Positions 1-8,629 of a stretch of 64,000 nt of DNA are shown here, one piece after another. The notes under the pieces were generated by a model. That model searched no databases. It worked only from the letters and a program-made list of their open reading frames with translations, and had not been told where the DNA came from. Position numbers and translations under genes: made by a program. This DNA is from Aquibacillus salsiterrae (GTDB taxonomy: Bacteria > Bacillota > Bacilli > Bacillales > Amphibacillaceae). The stretch's first letter is position 1, and the number at the start of each line of letters is the position of its first letter. The stretch spans positions 1 through 64,000 of the forward strand of contig NZ_JAMQKC010000003.1 of the NCBI RefSeq assembly GCF_028416595.1, given 5' to 3'.

Positions 1-354
1 CCCGTAGAGGCTCAAAGTCAAGTGACAAAATGGTACGTTCTAACTTCCAATAGAACACTAGACTTTTAACGCTATAAACAAGTTTATGTTCCTTTATAAA
101 TTTGTCCAGTTTAGTGTTGACATACCAGGTATCTCCTTTTAAATAACAAAGTAAGCTAACTAGTGGCTATTTGTTAAACAATATAATATATGCAAAAGAA
201 GCCGTGTGTTTTTAGTATTTTTCTAATAAATATTGGGGGAGAGAAAAGGATAAAACTTTTGTGTGTGTTGGTAAGGTAAATATGGCTATAAATTTTGATA
301 TATAGATAGGAGTTTAATATGGAAATAAAATTATTTCCTTTTAAGGGAAAAGTC
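1..354. other. left edge, no intact gene; possible insertion-sequence tail
   Basis: No convincing gene lies in this stretch. The first 80 bases stay open on the plus strand and end at a TAA near 67-69, which could be the last codons of a gene cut by the window edge. At 106-123 the bases CCAGTTTAGTGTTGACA resemble the terminal repeats of some IS3-family elements, so this may be the right end of another insertion sequence; that is from memory and unconfirmed. The rest is AT-rich leader up to the first complete insertion sequence. Confidence 0.3.
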
Positions 355-471
355 CAGCCATGAAGAGTAAAAATTTTTCGTAATAATTTCTAATTATACA
401 CTCCAAAAATATGCTAAATATGGGATAATTTTATATAAATTTATTGTCTATTAGTACATTTTTGGGGAGAG

Positions 472-1785
472 ATGAACGTGGTAAGCAGAAAAGAAAAAAG
501 AGAGCATGAAAAAGATACAAATTATTTTTTCGAGTTGATGAAAATTAAGAACCATTTTATGAAAGATCTCGATGTGCGATTCAAAAACGTTAAAGATCCA
601 AGACATCAAAGCTATATAACCTATGATTGTGACATCCTCTTGTTCATGATTATATTGAAAAACGTGTGTAATTTGAAAAGTATGCGTAGCATGACCAATC
701 ATTTTAATAAAGAAGAATGTATTGATAATGTAGGAAAGATATTGGGTTTAGAAACGCTTGAAGAATTGCCCCATTATGACACAATCAACGACTTTCTATC
801 TGAGCTTGATCCGAAAGAATTAGAGGATATCAGAACGTATATCATTAAAGAATTGCTGAAAAAGAGTTGCTTTGACCGGTATAGAATTAATGGAAAATAT
901 TGGGGTGTAATCGTTGATGGTACCGGGCTTTTTAGCTTTGATCATAAGCATTGCGACCATTGCTTGAGACGGGAGTATACCGACAAAGAAACAGGAGAGA
1001 AAAAGACTGTTTACATGCATCATGTCCTAGAAGCTAAATTGGTCATTGGAGATATGGTGCTTAGCATAGCATCAGAGTTTATCGAAAATGAATCAGAAGA
1101 TGTCTCCAAACAGGATTGTGAGCTTAAGGCGTTTTATCGATTAGCGGAAAAGCTAAAGGATTCATACAAACGCTTACCTAGCGTTCTTGGAGATAGTCTA
1201 TATGCATGTGAAGGCGTATTTAACCAGTGCAATGAATTCAAGTGGAAGTATATGTTTCGGTTCAAGGAAGGCCGTATTAAGAGCATTTCCAAGGAGTTTC
1301 AAAAAATCAAAGAATTGGAACAGGACGATACATCCTCTGATATTTTCTGGGTCAATGAGATTTCCTACAATCAACGTAAAGTGAACGTGCTTGAGTGTAC
1401 AATGGAAGAAACCGAAAAAGGAGTCATGAAGTTTACGTTTATCACTGATTTTAATATTACAAAAAGAAATGCAAAGAACCTTGTGGGAGTAGGGCGAAGC
1501 CGTTGGAAGATTGAAAATCAAGGATTTAATCGCCAAAAAAATATTCGATACCATATCGAACATGCCAGTAGTCACAACTATGTAGCCATGAAAAATCATT
1601 ATTTATTAGCACAAATTGCGGATATATTGATGCTTCTCTATGAAAAGGGATGTAGGATGCTTAAAAGTTTTCAAAAAACAGCAAAAGAAATATCCTCAAA
1701 CCTGTTGGAAGCGATTAGGACCCGCAGAATAACAGACGAGGATATTACAACATTGGTTAAACCTATACAAGTAAGATTTACCTAA
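472..1785 (+). CDS. DDE transposase of insertion sequence copy 1
   Basis: This 437-residue transposase fills most of the element, with ATG 472 preceded by GGGGAGAG. Candidate acidic catalytic residues are visible in VIVDGTGLF (about residue 146), LGDSLYACE (about 243) and the C-terminal block GRSRWKIENQGFNRQK (about 343), whose R-x3-E spacing recalls the IS4-type signature. It is nearly identical to the protein at 8630-9943 in the first 265 residues. The two then differ at many positions between about residues 265 and 340 and agree again from GRSRW onward, a mosaic pattern. It appears intact and could act on all three copies in this window. Confidence 0.9.
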   Translation: MNVVSRKEKREHEKDTNYFFELMKIKNHFMKDLDVRFKNVKDPRHQSYITYDCDILLFMIILKNVCNLKSMRSMTNHFNKEECIDNVGKILGLETLEELPHYDTINDFLSELDPKELEDIRTYIIKELLKKSCFDRYRINGKYWGVIVDGTGLFSFDHKHCDHCLRREYTDKETGEKKTVYMHHVLEAKLVIGDMVLSIASEFIENESEDVSKQDCELKAFYRLAEKLKDSYKRLPSVLGDSLYACEGVFNQCNEFKWKYMFRFKEGRIKSISKEFQKIKELEQDDTSSDIFWVNEISYNQRKVNVLECTMEETEKGVMKFTFITDFNITKRNAKNLVGVGRSRWKIENQGFNRQKNIRYHIEHASSHNYVAMKNHYLLAQIADILMLLYEKGCRMLKSFQKTAKEISSNLLEAIRTRRITDEDITTLVKPIQVRFT

Positions 1786-1835
1786 TATTGTAATTATACC
1801 AAAGGATGTGATGACAAGAAAGGGTAAAATTTGAG

Positions 1836-1929
1836 TTATCCACAATTTTAAAATTAAATTTCTTAAATTCTGTTTCTTTAATCTAAAAAAATAAAAAACT
1901 AACTGGAAAATTTTTACTTATGTGGATAA
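1836..1929. promoter_or_regulatory. inverted pair of consensus DnaA boxes inside insertion sequence copy 1
   Basis: TTATCCACA at 1836-1844 and its inverse TGTGGATAA at 1921-1929 each match the DnaA-box consensus exactly. They flank about 75 bp of almost pure A/T between the transposase stop and the right inverted repeat. The same arrangement with nearly the same span recurs in the other two copies. Confidence 0.75.
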
Positions 1930-2114
1930 GTTGTTTTCTGGAGTTATGCGTAATAAATCATAAATTTACTCTTCATAGCTGGCGACAAGTCCAGCTCTGA
2001 AGAGTAAAAATTTTTCGAGATAATTTGATAAAATCCCAACCCTAAATATGCTAAAAATGGTAAAATTAAGTGCGATAAATGCTTGTAAATGGCGTATTTT
2101 AGGGGGAATGAAAA

Positions 2115-3422
2115 TTGGCAACGCGAAAGGAAAAAAGAGACCAGGAAACAGAGGTAAATTATTTTTTCGAGTTTGCAAAAATCAAAAAACACTATTTCAA
2201 TGAATTATTTGTGAAGCTAAATCAAGTGAAGGATCCGAGACACCAAAGTTATATCTATTATCAATGCGATGTTATTCTTTTGATGATGATTCTTAAGAAT
2301 GCGTGTGATTTAAAGAGTATGCGCGGGATGACAAGCAATTTTAATAAAGAGGAATGTATTAAAAATATTCAAAGGATTATTGGCTTGAAGGAATTAGAAG
2401 AACTTCCACATTACGATACCATCAACAATTTCCTAGAGAGATTAGAGCCAGGTGAATTAGAAGCTATTAGAACATACATGATTCAGGAACTGTTAAACAA
2501 ACGATGCTTGGAACGTTACCGGATTATCGGGAAATATTGGGGAGTCATCATTGATGGGACTGGACTATTTAGTTTCTCGGAAAAACATTGCGATCACTGT
2601 TTGAAACGGGAATATCAAAACGAAGAAACTGATGAGAAACGAACGGTGTACATGCATCATGTGCTGGAAGCGAAACTCGTTGTGGGAGATATGGTGTTGA
2701 GTATCGGCTCAGAGTTTATCGAAAATGAATCTGAGGATGTACCTAAACAGGATTGTGAGTTGAACGCTTTTCACCGATTGGCGAAAAAACTCAAAGATAC
2801 CTATAAAAGACTGCCAATCTGCATTCTTGGAGACAGTCTTTATGCCTGCGAAAGTGTGTTTAAACGTTGCAATTCCTATAATTGGGTATTCATGATGCGA
2901 TTTAAAGAAGGTCGGATTAGGAGTGTCGCCAATGAATTTCAGACCATTAAATCAATGAAAAGCGATACAAATGGTCACCTTTTTTGGGTAAATGACATCT
3001 CCTATCAGGAACGATCCCTGAATGTCTTGGAAGGAACGCTTGAGAATGAAGGAGGAAAGGATAAATCCTTTTTATTCATCACCAACATCAAGCTAACAAA
3101 ACGAAATGCCAAAAATATGGTTGGCGTAGGACGAAGTCGTTGGAAGATAGAGAATCAAGGGTTCAATCGCCAGAAAAACATTCGTTATCACATCGAACAT
3201 GCTGGAAGCCTTGATCATCAAGCAATGAAGAATCACTATCTCTTGACCCAGATTACCGATATTCTTATGCAACTATATGAAAACGGGGCGAAGATATTTA
3301 AGAAGTTGAAAAAAACTGCAAAAGAAATATCCTCGGACCTGTTAGAAGCGTTTCGCACACGAATTTTAACAGGCGAGGATATAGCAAAAATGGTAAAACC
3401 CATTCAAGTAAGGTTTACCTAA
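2115..3422 (+). CDS. DDE transposase of insertion sequence copy 2
   Basis: This 435-residue transposase is homologous over its full length to the one at 472-1785. Conserved blocks are VIIDGTGLF, LGDSLYACE and GRSRWKIENQGFNRQK, which supply the likely DDE residues. The start is probably TTG 2115, because the ATG at 2108 is in another frame and the GGGGG run at 2102-2106 is well placed for the TTG. No stop or frameshift is visible. Differences from copies 1 and 3 are spread along the whole protein. Confidence 0.88.
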   Translation: MATRKEKRDQETEVNYFFEFAKIKKHYFNELFVKLNQVKDPRHQSYIYYQCDVILLMMILKNACDLKSMRGMTSNFNKEECIKNIQRIIGLKELEELPHYDTINNFLERLEPGELEAIRTYMIQELLNKRCLERYRIIGKYWGVIIDGTGLFSFSEKHCDHCLKREYQNEETDEKRTVYMHHVLEAKLVVGDMVLSIGSEFIENESEDVPKQDCELNAFHRLAKKLKDTYKRLPICILGDSLYACESVFKRCNSYNWVFMMRFKEGRIRSVANEFQTIKSMKSDTNGHLFWVNDISYQERSLNVLEGTLENEGGKDKSFLFITNIKLTKRNAKNMVGVGRSRWKIENQGFNRQKNIRYHIEHAGSLDHQAMKNHYLLTQITDILMQLYENGAKIFKKLKKTAKEISSDLLEAFRTRILTGEDIAKMVKPIQVRFT

Positions 3423-3470
3423 TAAATTCATTTTAACAGAGGTGGTGATAAATAAAAAGAAACAAATGAG

Positions 3471-3565
3471 TTATCCACAATTTTTATAACAAAAAATAGA
3501 ATTTCGGCACGTATACACAAAAATAAAAGAAAAGTTTAATGGTAAAATTTAACATATGTGGATAA
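3471..3565. promoter_or_regulatory. inverted pair of consensus DnaA boxes inside insertion sequence copy 2
   Basis: TTATCCACA at 3471-3479 and TGTGGATAA at 3557-3565 flank an A/T-rich core, in the same position relative to the transposase stop and right inverted repeat as in copies 1 and 3. Conservation in this diverged copy argues against chance. Confidence 0.75.
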
Positions 3566-3618
3566 GTGCTTTTTCGATATTAAACAACTTTAAAAATAAA
3601 TTTACTCTTCAGAGCTGC

Positions 3619-3644
3619 GACAAGTCACTCTAGGTTGACTTGTC
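3619..3644. repeat. perfect 9-bp inverted repeat at the copy 2 insertion target
   Basis: GACAAGTCA (3619-3627) and TGACTTGTC (3636-3644) are exact inverse repeats around an 8-base loop. The 9-bp target duplication of copy 2 overlaps the left arm, so the element inserted into one arm of this hairpin. It also lies in the leader of the ATP-grasp operon and could influence its expression; that is inference. Confidence 0.6.
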
Positions 3645-3760
3645 CTTCGAGATATAATATTCTATTAATTTAAGTAGACCGTCTATTAGAGAAAATATAC
3701 TTGGTCTTATAGATATAGAATTGGGTTGTTTAACTAAAAGCAAATAGATGGGGGTAAAAA

Positions 3761-4978
3761 ATGGCAATTGCAATTTTAAATAGACTACCTATTAATATAG
3801 TAAACTTTAAAGAATGGTTGGAAGAATGTGAAGAGACTTTCTATATATTACTTCCGGAAAATAAAAAAAGTGAGTTTCAAAAAGAAGGCTATACAAATAT
3901 TGTTGCACTTAATAACTACTACAATGATAGTGAAATGATGATTTCATTAAAAAAAATACATAAAACCGATTCAGTAAATCTAATTATTGCTATAGACGAA
4001 GTAGATATAGAACGTGCAGCTATGTTTAGGGAATACTTTGGAATTACTGACGGGCAGAAGTTATTTAGCGCTACCAGTTTTCGTAATAAGTTTTGGATGA
4101 AAGAAGTAATTAAATCTTCCAATATCCCTGTGCCCGCCTATGAAAAGATACAGACTATTGATCAGGCAAAGAAGTTTGCAAAACAATATAGTTATCCAGT
4201 TGTTGTTAAACCGAATAATGGAATGGGTTCTATAGGAGTGCAAAAAGTTAATTCAGATGAGGAACTGGAAGGTATAGACCTTAATAAAGTTGAACTTATT
4301 GAACAATTCATAGAGATTGAAAATATGTATTCAGTTGATGGTTTAGTGATTGACGGGAGTATATTTTTTGAGAGTGTCTCTAGGTACAATCAAAGTACAA
4401 TTAATTATATGAGTGGGGATAACATTAGTGTAATTGAAATTGTCGAACCAAAGGAAAGTATTCATAAAAGACTTCTTAATTTTAATAAAAAAGTATTATC
4501 AGCTTTGCCAAAGCCAAATAACGCCTTTTCATTCCATACAGAGATTTTTCATAGTAAAGATAACGAGCTGGTCTTTTGTGAGACGGCTTCCAGAGCAGGT
4601 GGTGCTCGTATTGTAGAAAGTATTTATCAGTCTTACGGAATCCATTTAGAAGAAAATACAGTTAAACTACAGGCCGGGATCTGGAAAAAAAGCTCTATCT
4701 CAATTAGAAATGAACCCAAGATTTTAACGGCCGTTATCTTGCTACCTAAACGTATGGGGGAGGTAAGAAAAATTCCAGATGAAATCCCTTTTAAGTGGGT
4801 TACGGAATATCAGCCTAGAGTAAAGAAAGGGGATATCTTGTCTAGTATTGGTCATAGTTCAGATACGATTGCTTCCTTAATAGTTACGGGGACTACAAGG
4901 AAGGAGTTATGGAATAATATCGAATATGTAAATAACTATTTAACAAAAGAAATAGAAATTGTAGAGGTAAATAAATAA
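3761..4978 (+). CDS. ATP-grasp ligase-like protein 1
   Basis: This 405-residue protein has ATP-grasp features: the nucleotide-binding strand YPVVVKPNNGMGSIGV at about 146-161 and the metal-binding block ELVFCETASRAGGA at about 268-281. ATP-grasp enzymes form acyl-phosphates and join carboxylates to amines. This size and the CETASRAGG motif are typical of amino-acid or dipeptide ligases such as the bacilysin enzyme BacD, but the substrate cannot be read from sequence. ATG 3761 follows GGGGGT. Its TAA overlaps the next ATG (TAATG), so translation with the MFS gene is coupled. The protein at 6260-7468 is a paralogue. The gene is visibly more AT-rich than the core genes to the right. Confidence 0.85.
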   Translation: MAIAILNRLPINIVNFKEWLEECEETFYILLPENKKSEFQKEGYTNIVALNNYYNDSEMMISLKKIHKTDSVNLIIAIDEVDIERAAMFREYFGITDGQKLFSATSFRNKFWMKEVIKSSNIPVPAYEKIQTIDQAKKFAKQYSYPVVVKPNNGMGSIGVQKVNSDEELEGIDLNKVELIEQFIEIENMYSVDGLVIDGSIFFESVSRYNQSTINYMSGDNISVIEIVEPKESIHKRLLNFNKKVLSALPKPNNAFSFHTEIFHSKDNELVFCETASRAGGARIVESIYQSYGIHLEENTVKLQAGIWKKSSISIRNEPKILTAVILLPKRMGEVRKIPDEIPFKWVTEYQPRVKKGDILSSIGHSSDTIASLIVTGTTRKELWNNIEYVNNYLTKEIEIVEVNK

Positions 4979-6180
4979 TGAAGGAACAATTTTTGCTCCT
5001 AAAGACTTTTCCCGATTTCTTTAAGATTTGGCTATCTACAATATTTACTTCTTTTTTTGAAAGGGCATTCTTAGTTATTATTCCGGTGATAATATATGAC
5101 GTTACAAACAATCCGCAACTTGTATCTTTAGGTACATTAATTGAAACATCAATTATTCTTTTGTTTGGAATAGTGGGTGGAACTATAGTAGATTCCTATG
5201 ACACACGTAAAGTATTAATTAATACTAACTTTCTATTACTTGCCTTAATGGTTATATCTCTAATTATTAATGAAGTTAAGGTTACAATCATAACTATTCT
5301 AATTACAATGGTATTTTTTACAGCGATAAGTCGAACAAATTCTTTGGCAAGGACTTCAATTGTCCTAGATATTTTCGGTAAGGGATCTAATCTGAGCAAT
5401 GCTAATGCTATGATGGGTTCCGTGTTTTCACTGGCTTTAATGTTGGGACCGATAATTGGAAGCAACCTTTACATATTTAGCGGTATAAGGGGTGTATTAA
5501 TTTTTGGATTAGGAGTAGCTTTGCTGGCAATTCTTATATTCTTAAAGATGAATAGAACCTCTAAAGTAGAAAAACAGCGACAACCATTTATACATAGCAT
5601 TAGAGAAGCCTTCTTATTAATAAAAGGAAATAGGTATCTTTCAGGCGGTATTCTATTTCAAAGTTTATTTATAGGGTCTGGGGCTGTATTTTCATCATTG
5701 ATCTATATTTTTATTAAAGATATTCTTCATGCGAGCGTTTTGACTTTTTCTCTGACAATTACTTTTCAAGGAATAGGAAATCTAGTGGGTGCATTAGCAT
5801 TTCCATATCTAACTAAAAAAATAAATACTTCACGGTTAATTTTTTTCTACACAATGGCAATTTTCTCTTTTGAATTAGTATACTTAATATTTCCTAATAT
5901 AGTTTTAATTTTAATTTGCAGCTTTCTAGTTGGAATAGGAGTTCAAGTTGTTATGGTAACAGCTAACAGTGTATTTATGATGTATTGTTCTACTAATAAT
6001 GTTGGGCGTATTAGTGGACTTAAGAATACAATTAATAACGCCTCGTCCATTCTTCTTATTTCTATAGCCAGTTACTTTGTAGGATACTTTTCAATAGTAA
6101 CTGTTTTAATTATAAATATAACCTTATGTCTTTTAAGTGCTTTTATCGGATTAAAGTACGTTAAGGAACCGAAAAGTTAA
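4978..6180 (+). CDS. MFS transporter, probable exporter
   Basis: The 400-residue protein is hydrophobic nearly throughout, with about 12 predicted membrane segments. The short polar loop VDSYDTRKVLIN after the second segment corresponds to MFS motif A. It resembles MFS exporters of siderophores, macrolides or peptides more than sugar importers. Its ATG overlaps the stop of ATP-grasp 1 by one base, and ATP-grasp 2 follows 79 bp later, so it most likely exports the product of these ligases, as BacE does for bacilysin. That role is inferred from context. The gap to the next gene holds the palindrome ATTATGCATAAT. Confidence 0.85.
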   Translation: MKEQFLLLKTFPDFFKIWLSTIFTSFFERAFLVIIPVIIYDVTNNPQLVSLGTLIETSIILLFGIVGGTIVDSYDTRKVLINTNFLLLALMVISLIINEVKVTIITILITMVFFTAISRTNSLARTSIVLDIFGKGSNLSNANAMMGSVFSLALMLGPIIGSNLYIFSGIRGVLIFGLGVALLAILIFLKMNRTSKVEKQRQPFIHSIREAFLLIKGNRYLSGGILFQSLFIGSGAVFSSLIYIFIKDILHASVLTFSLTITFQGIGNLVGALAFPYLTKKINTSRLIFFYTMAIFSFELVYLIFPNIVLILICSFLVGIGVQVVMVTANSVFMMYCSTNNVGRISGLKNTINNASSILLISIASYFVGYFSIVTVLIINITLCLLSAFIGLKYVKEPKS

Positions 6181-6259
6181 ATGAAGTTTCTGATAAATGT
6201 AATTATGCATAATAATATATCCAACTCTATCAATCGTTAAGATATTTAGGAGGAACATA

Positions 6260-7468
6260 ATGAGTATAGCTATTATCTGCAGATACCCACATGACAAAAT
6301 AAATTTATCCGAGTGGCTAAATAATGTAAAAGAGCCTGTTTTTTTGTTTACGAATAATAATGTAGCAGACACATATCCGGATTCCCTATTCAGAGGGAAA
6401 TTTGTCTATGATAAATACTTCAGTGACTATTCCCTTGAATATGACATTGCAAATTTGAATAAGGAATATCCTATAAATACATTAATTACATATGAGGAGA
6501 CTGATATAATTCGAGCATCAATAATTCGAGAAAACTTAAAAATCAAAGGACAAGGGTTAAAAAGTGCACAAGCCTTTAGAGATAAAGCACTCATGAAAGA
6601 TTATGTGCAAAAATCCGGTTATAAGACACCTAAGTTTAAAAGAGTTGATTCAACATTTGATTTAATGACATTTGCGGATGAAAACGGGTTCCCTCTTTTC
6701 ATTAAGCCAATAGATGGGATGGCTGCTCTAAATACAAATAAAATAAATTCGTATGGGGATTTAAAAAAGTGGTTAAAGGAAAATAAACCCAATAACTTTA
6801 TTATTGAAACATACATTGAGGGTGACGTTTTCCATACTGATGGGATAATTAGCGATGGTGAATTATTATTTTTCACTGCATTTGAGTATTTTAACACCAC
6901 TTTTTCTGCAAGTGACAAAGACGGCATGGGCGATATTCTAATTAATAAAACATCTCAAGATTATGATGAATTTTTAAGATATACAAAAAACATTTTAAAC
7001 GCATTACCTACGCCTTCCAATTGTACATTTCATTTGGAGTTTTTTAGAAATAACAAAGGAGAATTGATTTTATGTGAAGCAGCTTGTCGTACTTCGGGTG
7101 CTCTGGTACCGCAAATTGTAGAGCGGGCGTGTGGAATCTCGCTTCACAGGGAGTCAACAATGATCCATGTTGAAAAAGATTATTATATTAATCCATCTAT
7201 AAATAATAAAACACTATATGGAGCTTTCTATAAACCATTAAAAAACGGACTATTGGAAAAAAGCGTGAAGGAAATTCCCTTTGAGTACGTAGTTGAACAA
7301 TATATTCATGGTAAGGAAGGGGAAAGTTACAATCCTTCAGCCTATTTTCATACTTATGTTGAATATATAATAGAAGCGCCTGATAGGGATACACTTCTTA
7401 AACGATTTAATGAAGTAGATTGCTTTATTGATAATAATACCGATTGGAAAATTGAAAATAATAGATGA
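6260..7468 (+). CDS. ATP-grasp ligase-like protein 2
   Basis: This 402-residue ATP-grasp protein is a paralogue of the one at 3761-4978: both begin with a short strand of the form M-x-I-A-I, and both carry the C-terminal metal-binding block, here GELILCEAACRTSGA. The phosphate-binding region GFPLFIKPIDGMAALNTN is altered from the GMGSIGV form of protein 1, so nucleotide handling or substrate may differ. TAGGAGGAACATAATG gives a strong ribosome site. Two unequal ligases and one exporter suggest two successive ligation steps. A terminator-like hairpin follows directly. Confidence 0.82.
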   Translation: MSIAIICRYPHDKINLSEWLNNVKEPVFLFTNNNVADTYPDSLFRGKFVYDKYFSDYSLEYDIANLNKEYPINTLITYEETDIIRASIIRENLKIKGQGLKSAQAFRDKALMKDYVQKSGYKTPKFKRVDSTFDLMTFADENGFPLFIKPIDGMAALNTNKINSYGDLKKWLKENKPNNFIIETYIEGDVFHTDGIISDGELLFFTAFEYFNTTFSASDKDGMGDILINKTSQDYDEFLRYTKNILNALPTPSNCTFHLEFFRNNKGELILCEAACRTSGALVPQIVERACGISLHRESTMIHVEKDYYINPSINNKTLYGAFYKPLKNGLLEKSVKEIPFEYVVEQYIHGKEGESYNPSAYFHTYVEYIIEAPDRDTLLKRFNEVDCFIDNNTDWKIENNR

Positions 7469-7508
7469 AAAGGAAATTGGAGACGATACTAATCGTTTCC
7501 TTTTTTCT
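7468..7508 (+). terminator. rho-independent terminator after the ATP-grasp operon
   Basis: AAAAGGAAA pairs with TTTCCTTTT, with an inner stem ACGAT/ATCGT, and a run of T follows. It overlaps the end of ATP-grasp 2 and closes the three-gene operon. Confidence 0.75.
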
Positions 7509-7794
7509 TTTTTTGAGCTAATTGCGATGTCTTAGCCCAAGTTTCGGCTTGAAGGCTTAGAAACCCCCGTATAGCAGCATTTTCATTTTTTATTTGGTCA
7601 CTACAACCTTTTTTAGTTTATTTTGAAAACTATCTTAACCGACTCTTAATGGGAAAACCTCATCTCAACTTTATTTCAGAATAACAGTAGGGGAACATGT
7701 GGAAAATGTCAAATTTTCCTTAGGTCACTACAATTACAAAATTTAAAGTTAAATCCCATAATACCGGGGTTTATGAGGTGATATATACCTCATT
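7509..7794. other. gap with short direct repeats, probably decayed insertion sequence
   Basis: No gene is visible. GGTCACTACAA occurs twice, at 7596-7606 and 7723-7733, in the same orientation. Because the next open frame is the C-terminal part of a transposase, this is probably what remains of the left part of that element after internal deletion. Confidence 0.4.
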
Positions 7795-8280
7795 TTGGTC
7801 ATTTATAAGACACGTTTAATTGTGGGACGAGAGAATGTCGTTTATGATTACAAAGGAACCGTTTCATGTGTGTGCCCTGAAACTGGAAAGCAACGGGAAA
7901 TGTGCAACGGTGGATTCGAGAAAGACCGCCAAACCTTAAAGAAACTTTGCCCTGCTAAGCAAATGGGCATTATATGTGAAGGTCAAACTCAGTGCCCAGT
8001 TGTGCAAGGGATACGCATTCCATTGTCAGAAGACCGACGCATTTTTACACCCATCGATCGGTCGAGCTATAAATGGGAAAAAGAATATGACAAGCGTACA
8101 GCCGTTGAACGTGTCAACAGCCGATTGGATGTTTCATTTGGATTTGAGCTTCATACAATTCGCGGGATGGACAAAATGAAGCTGCGTTGCGGGCTGGCAC
8201 TCTGTGTCATGCTAGCAATGGCACTGGGCAGGATTAAAGAAAACCAGCCTAAAAAAATAAGAAGCCTCGTTAGCGCTTAG
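7795..8280 (+). pseudogene. C-terminal fragment of a transposase (IS1182-like)
   Basis: The 161-codon frame opens at a TTG without a good ribosome site and reads as the C-terminal third of a DDE transposase. It has a cysteine-rich stretch (CVCPETGKQREMC), then EYDKRTAVERVNSRL, the kind of C-terminal block that carries the final acidic residue in this family, and a hydrophobic tail. The N-terminal two thirds are missing, so it should be inactive. It belongs to a different family from the three complete elements nearby and shows that the island has received several mobile elements. IS1182-like is a memory-based guess. Confidence 0.7.
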
Positions 8281-8512
8281 TTAATGTAGCTATCCACATG
8301 GGGATAGCTCTTTGAATTTGAAAATCCACAAAATGGATTTTGTGTGGACAACAGGATACGTCTGTCCATTTTTTAGTGGGAATAAGGGCATTTTTGGTAA
8401 ATTTACGATAGCCACTTAAAAAATGCTTTTTTTACACATATAGAGCCTCGTAGAGGATTTTTCTTTTTTCGTTTTTCGCTAAAAATAGATACAACGCAAA
8501 AAGCTCTTTTTA
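8281..8512. other. right remnant of the decayed transposon, two hairpins
   Basis: AGCTATCC/GGATAGCT forms a hairpin at about 8289-8311, and AAATCCA/TGGATTT a second at about 8321-8342. The segment is probably the 3' noncoding end of the truncated element upstream. It runs into AAAAAG-CT-CTTTTT, the target of insertion sequence copy 3. Confidence 0.45.
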
Positions 8513-8629
8513 CAGCCATGAAGAGTAAAAATTTTTCGTAATAATTTCTAATTATACACTCCAAAAATATGCTAAATATGGGATAATTTTATATAAATTT
8601 ATTGTCTATTAGTACATTTTTGGGGAGAG

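Larger units (their letters stand above)
355..1981 (+). mobile_element. insertion sequence copy 1 (1627 bp, one DDE transposase)
   Basis: The left end begins CAGCCATGAAGAGTAAA and the right end, read inverted, begins CAGCTATGAAGAGTAAA: a 17-bp terminal inverted repeat with one mismatch. Almost the same ends bound the copy at 8513-10140, and a diverged relative lies at 1992-3617. Unlike those two, this copy has no matching 9-bp duplication: the left flank is GGAAAAGTC and the right flank GCGACAAGT. This suggests that one side was exchanged by recombination or deletion after insertion. Family naming is uncertain; the transposase looks IS4-like or unclassified. Confidence 0.9.
1992..3617 (+). 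mobile_element. insertion sequence copy 2 (1626 bp), diverged relative of copies 1 and 3
   Basis: The ends are CAGCTCTGAAGAGTAAA on the left and its exact inverse on the right, a perfect 17-bp repeat. It is flanked by a perfect 9-bp target duplication, CGACAAGTC, at 1983-1991 and 3618-3626, so insertion by transposition is directly visible. It sits 10 bp from the right end of copy 1, in the same orientation. The transposase is clearly homologous to that of copy 1 but diverged throughout, so it is a distinct isoform and not a recent duplicate. Confidence 0.93.

Noticed and set aside
451-702. Minus-strand frames inside the insertion sequences as genes
   Set aside because: They mirror the transposase genes, recur in each copy and have no ribosome sites or recognisable motifs.
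3635-3658. TTGACT...TATAAT as the promoter of the ATP-grasp operon
   Set aside because: The spacing is only 12 bases, too short for a sigma-A promoter.
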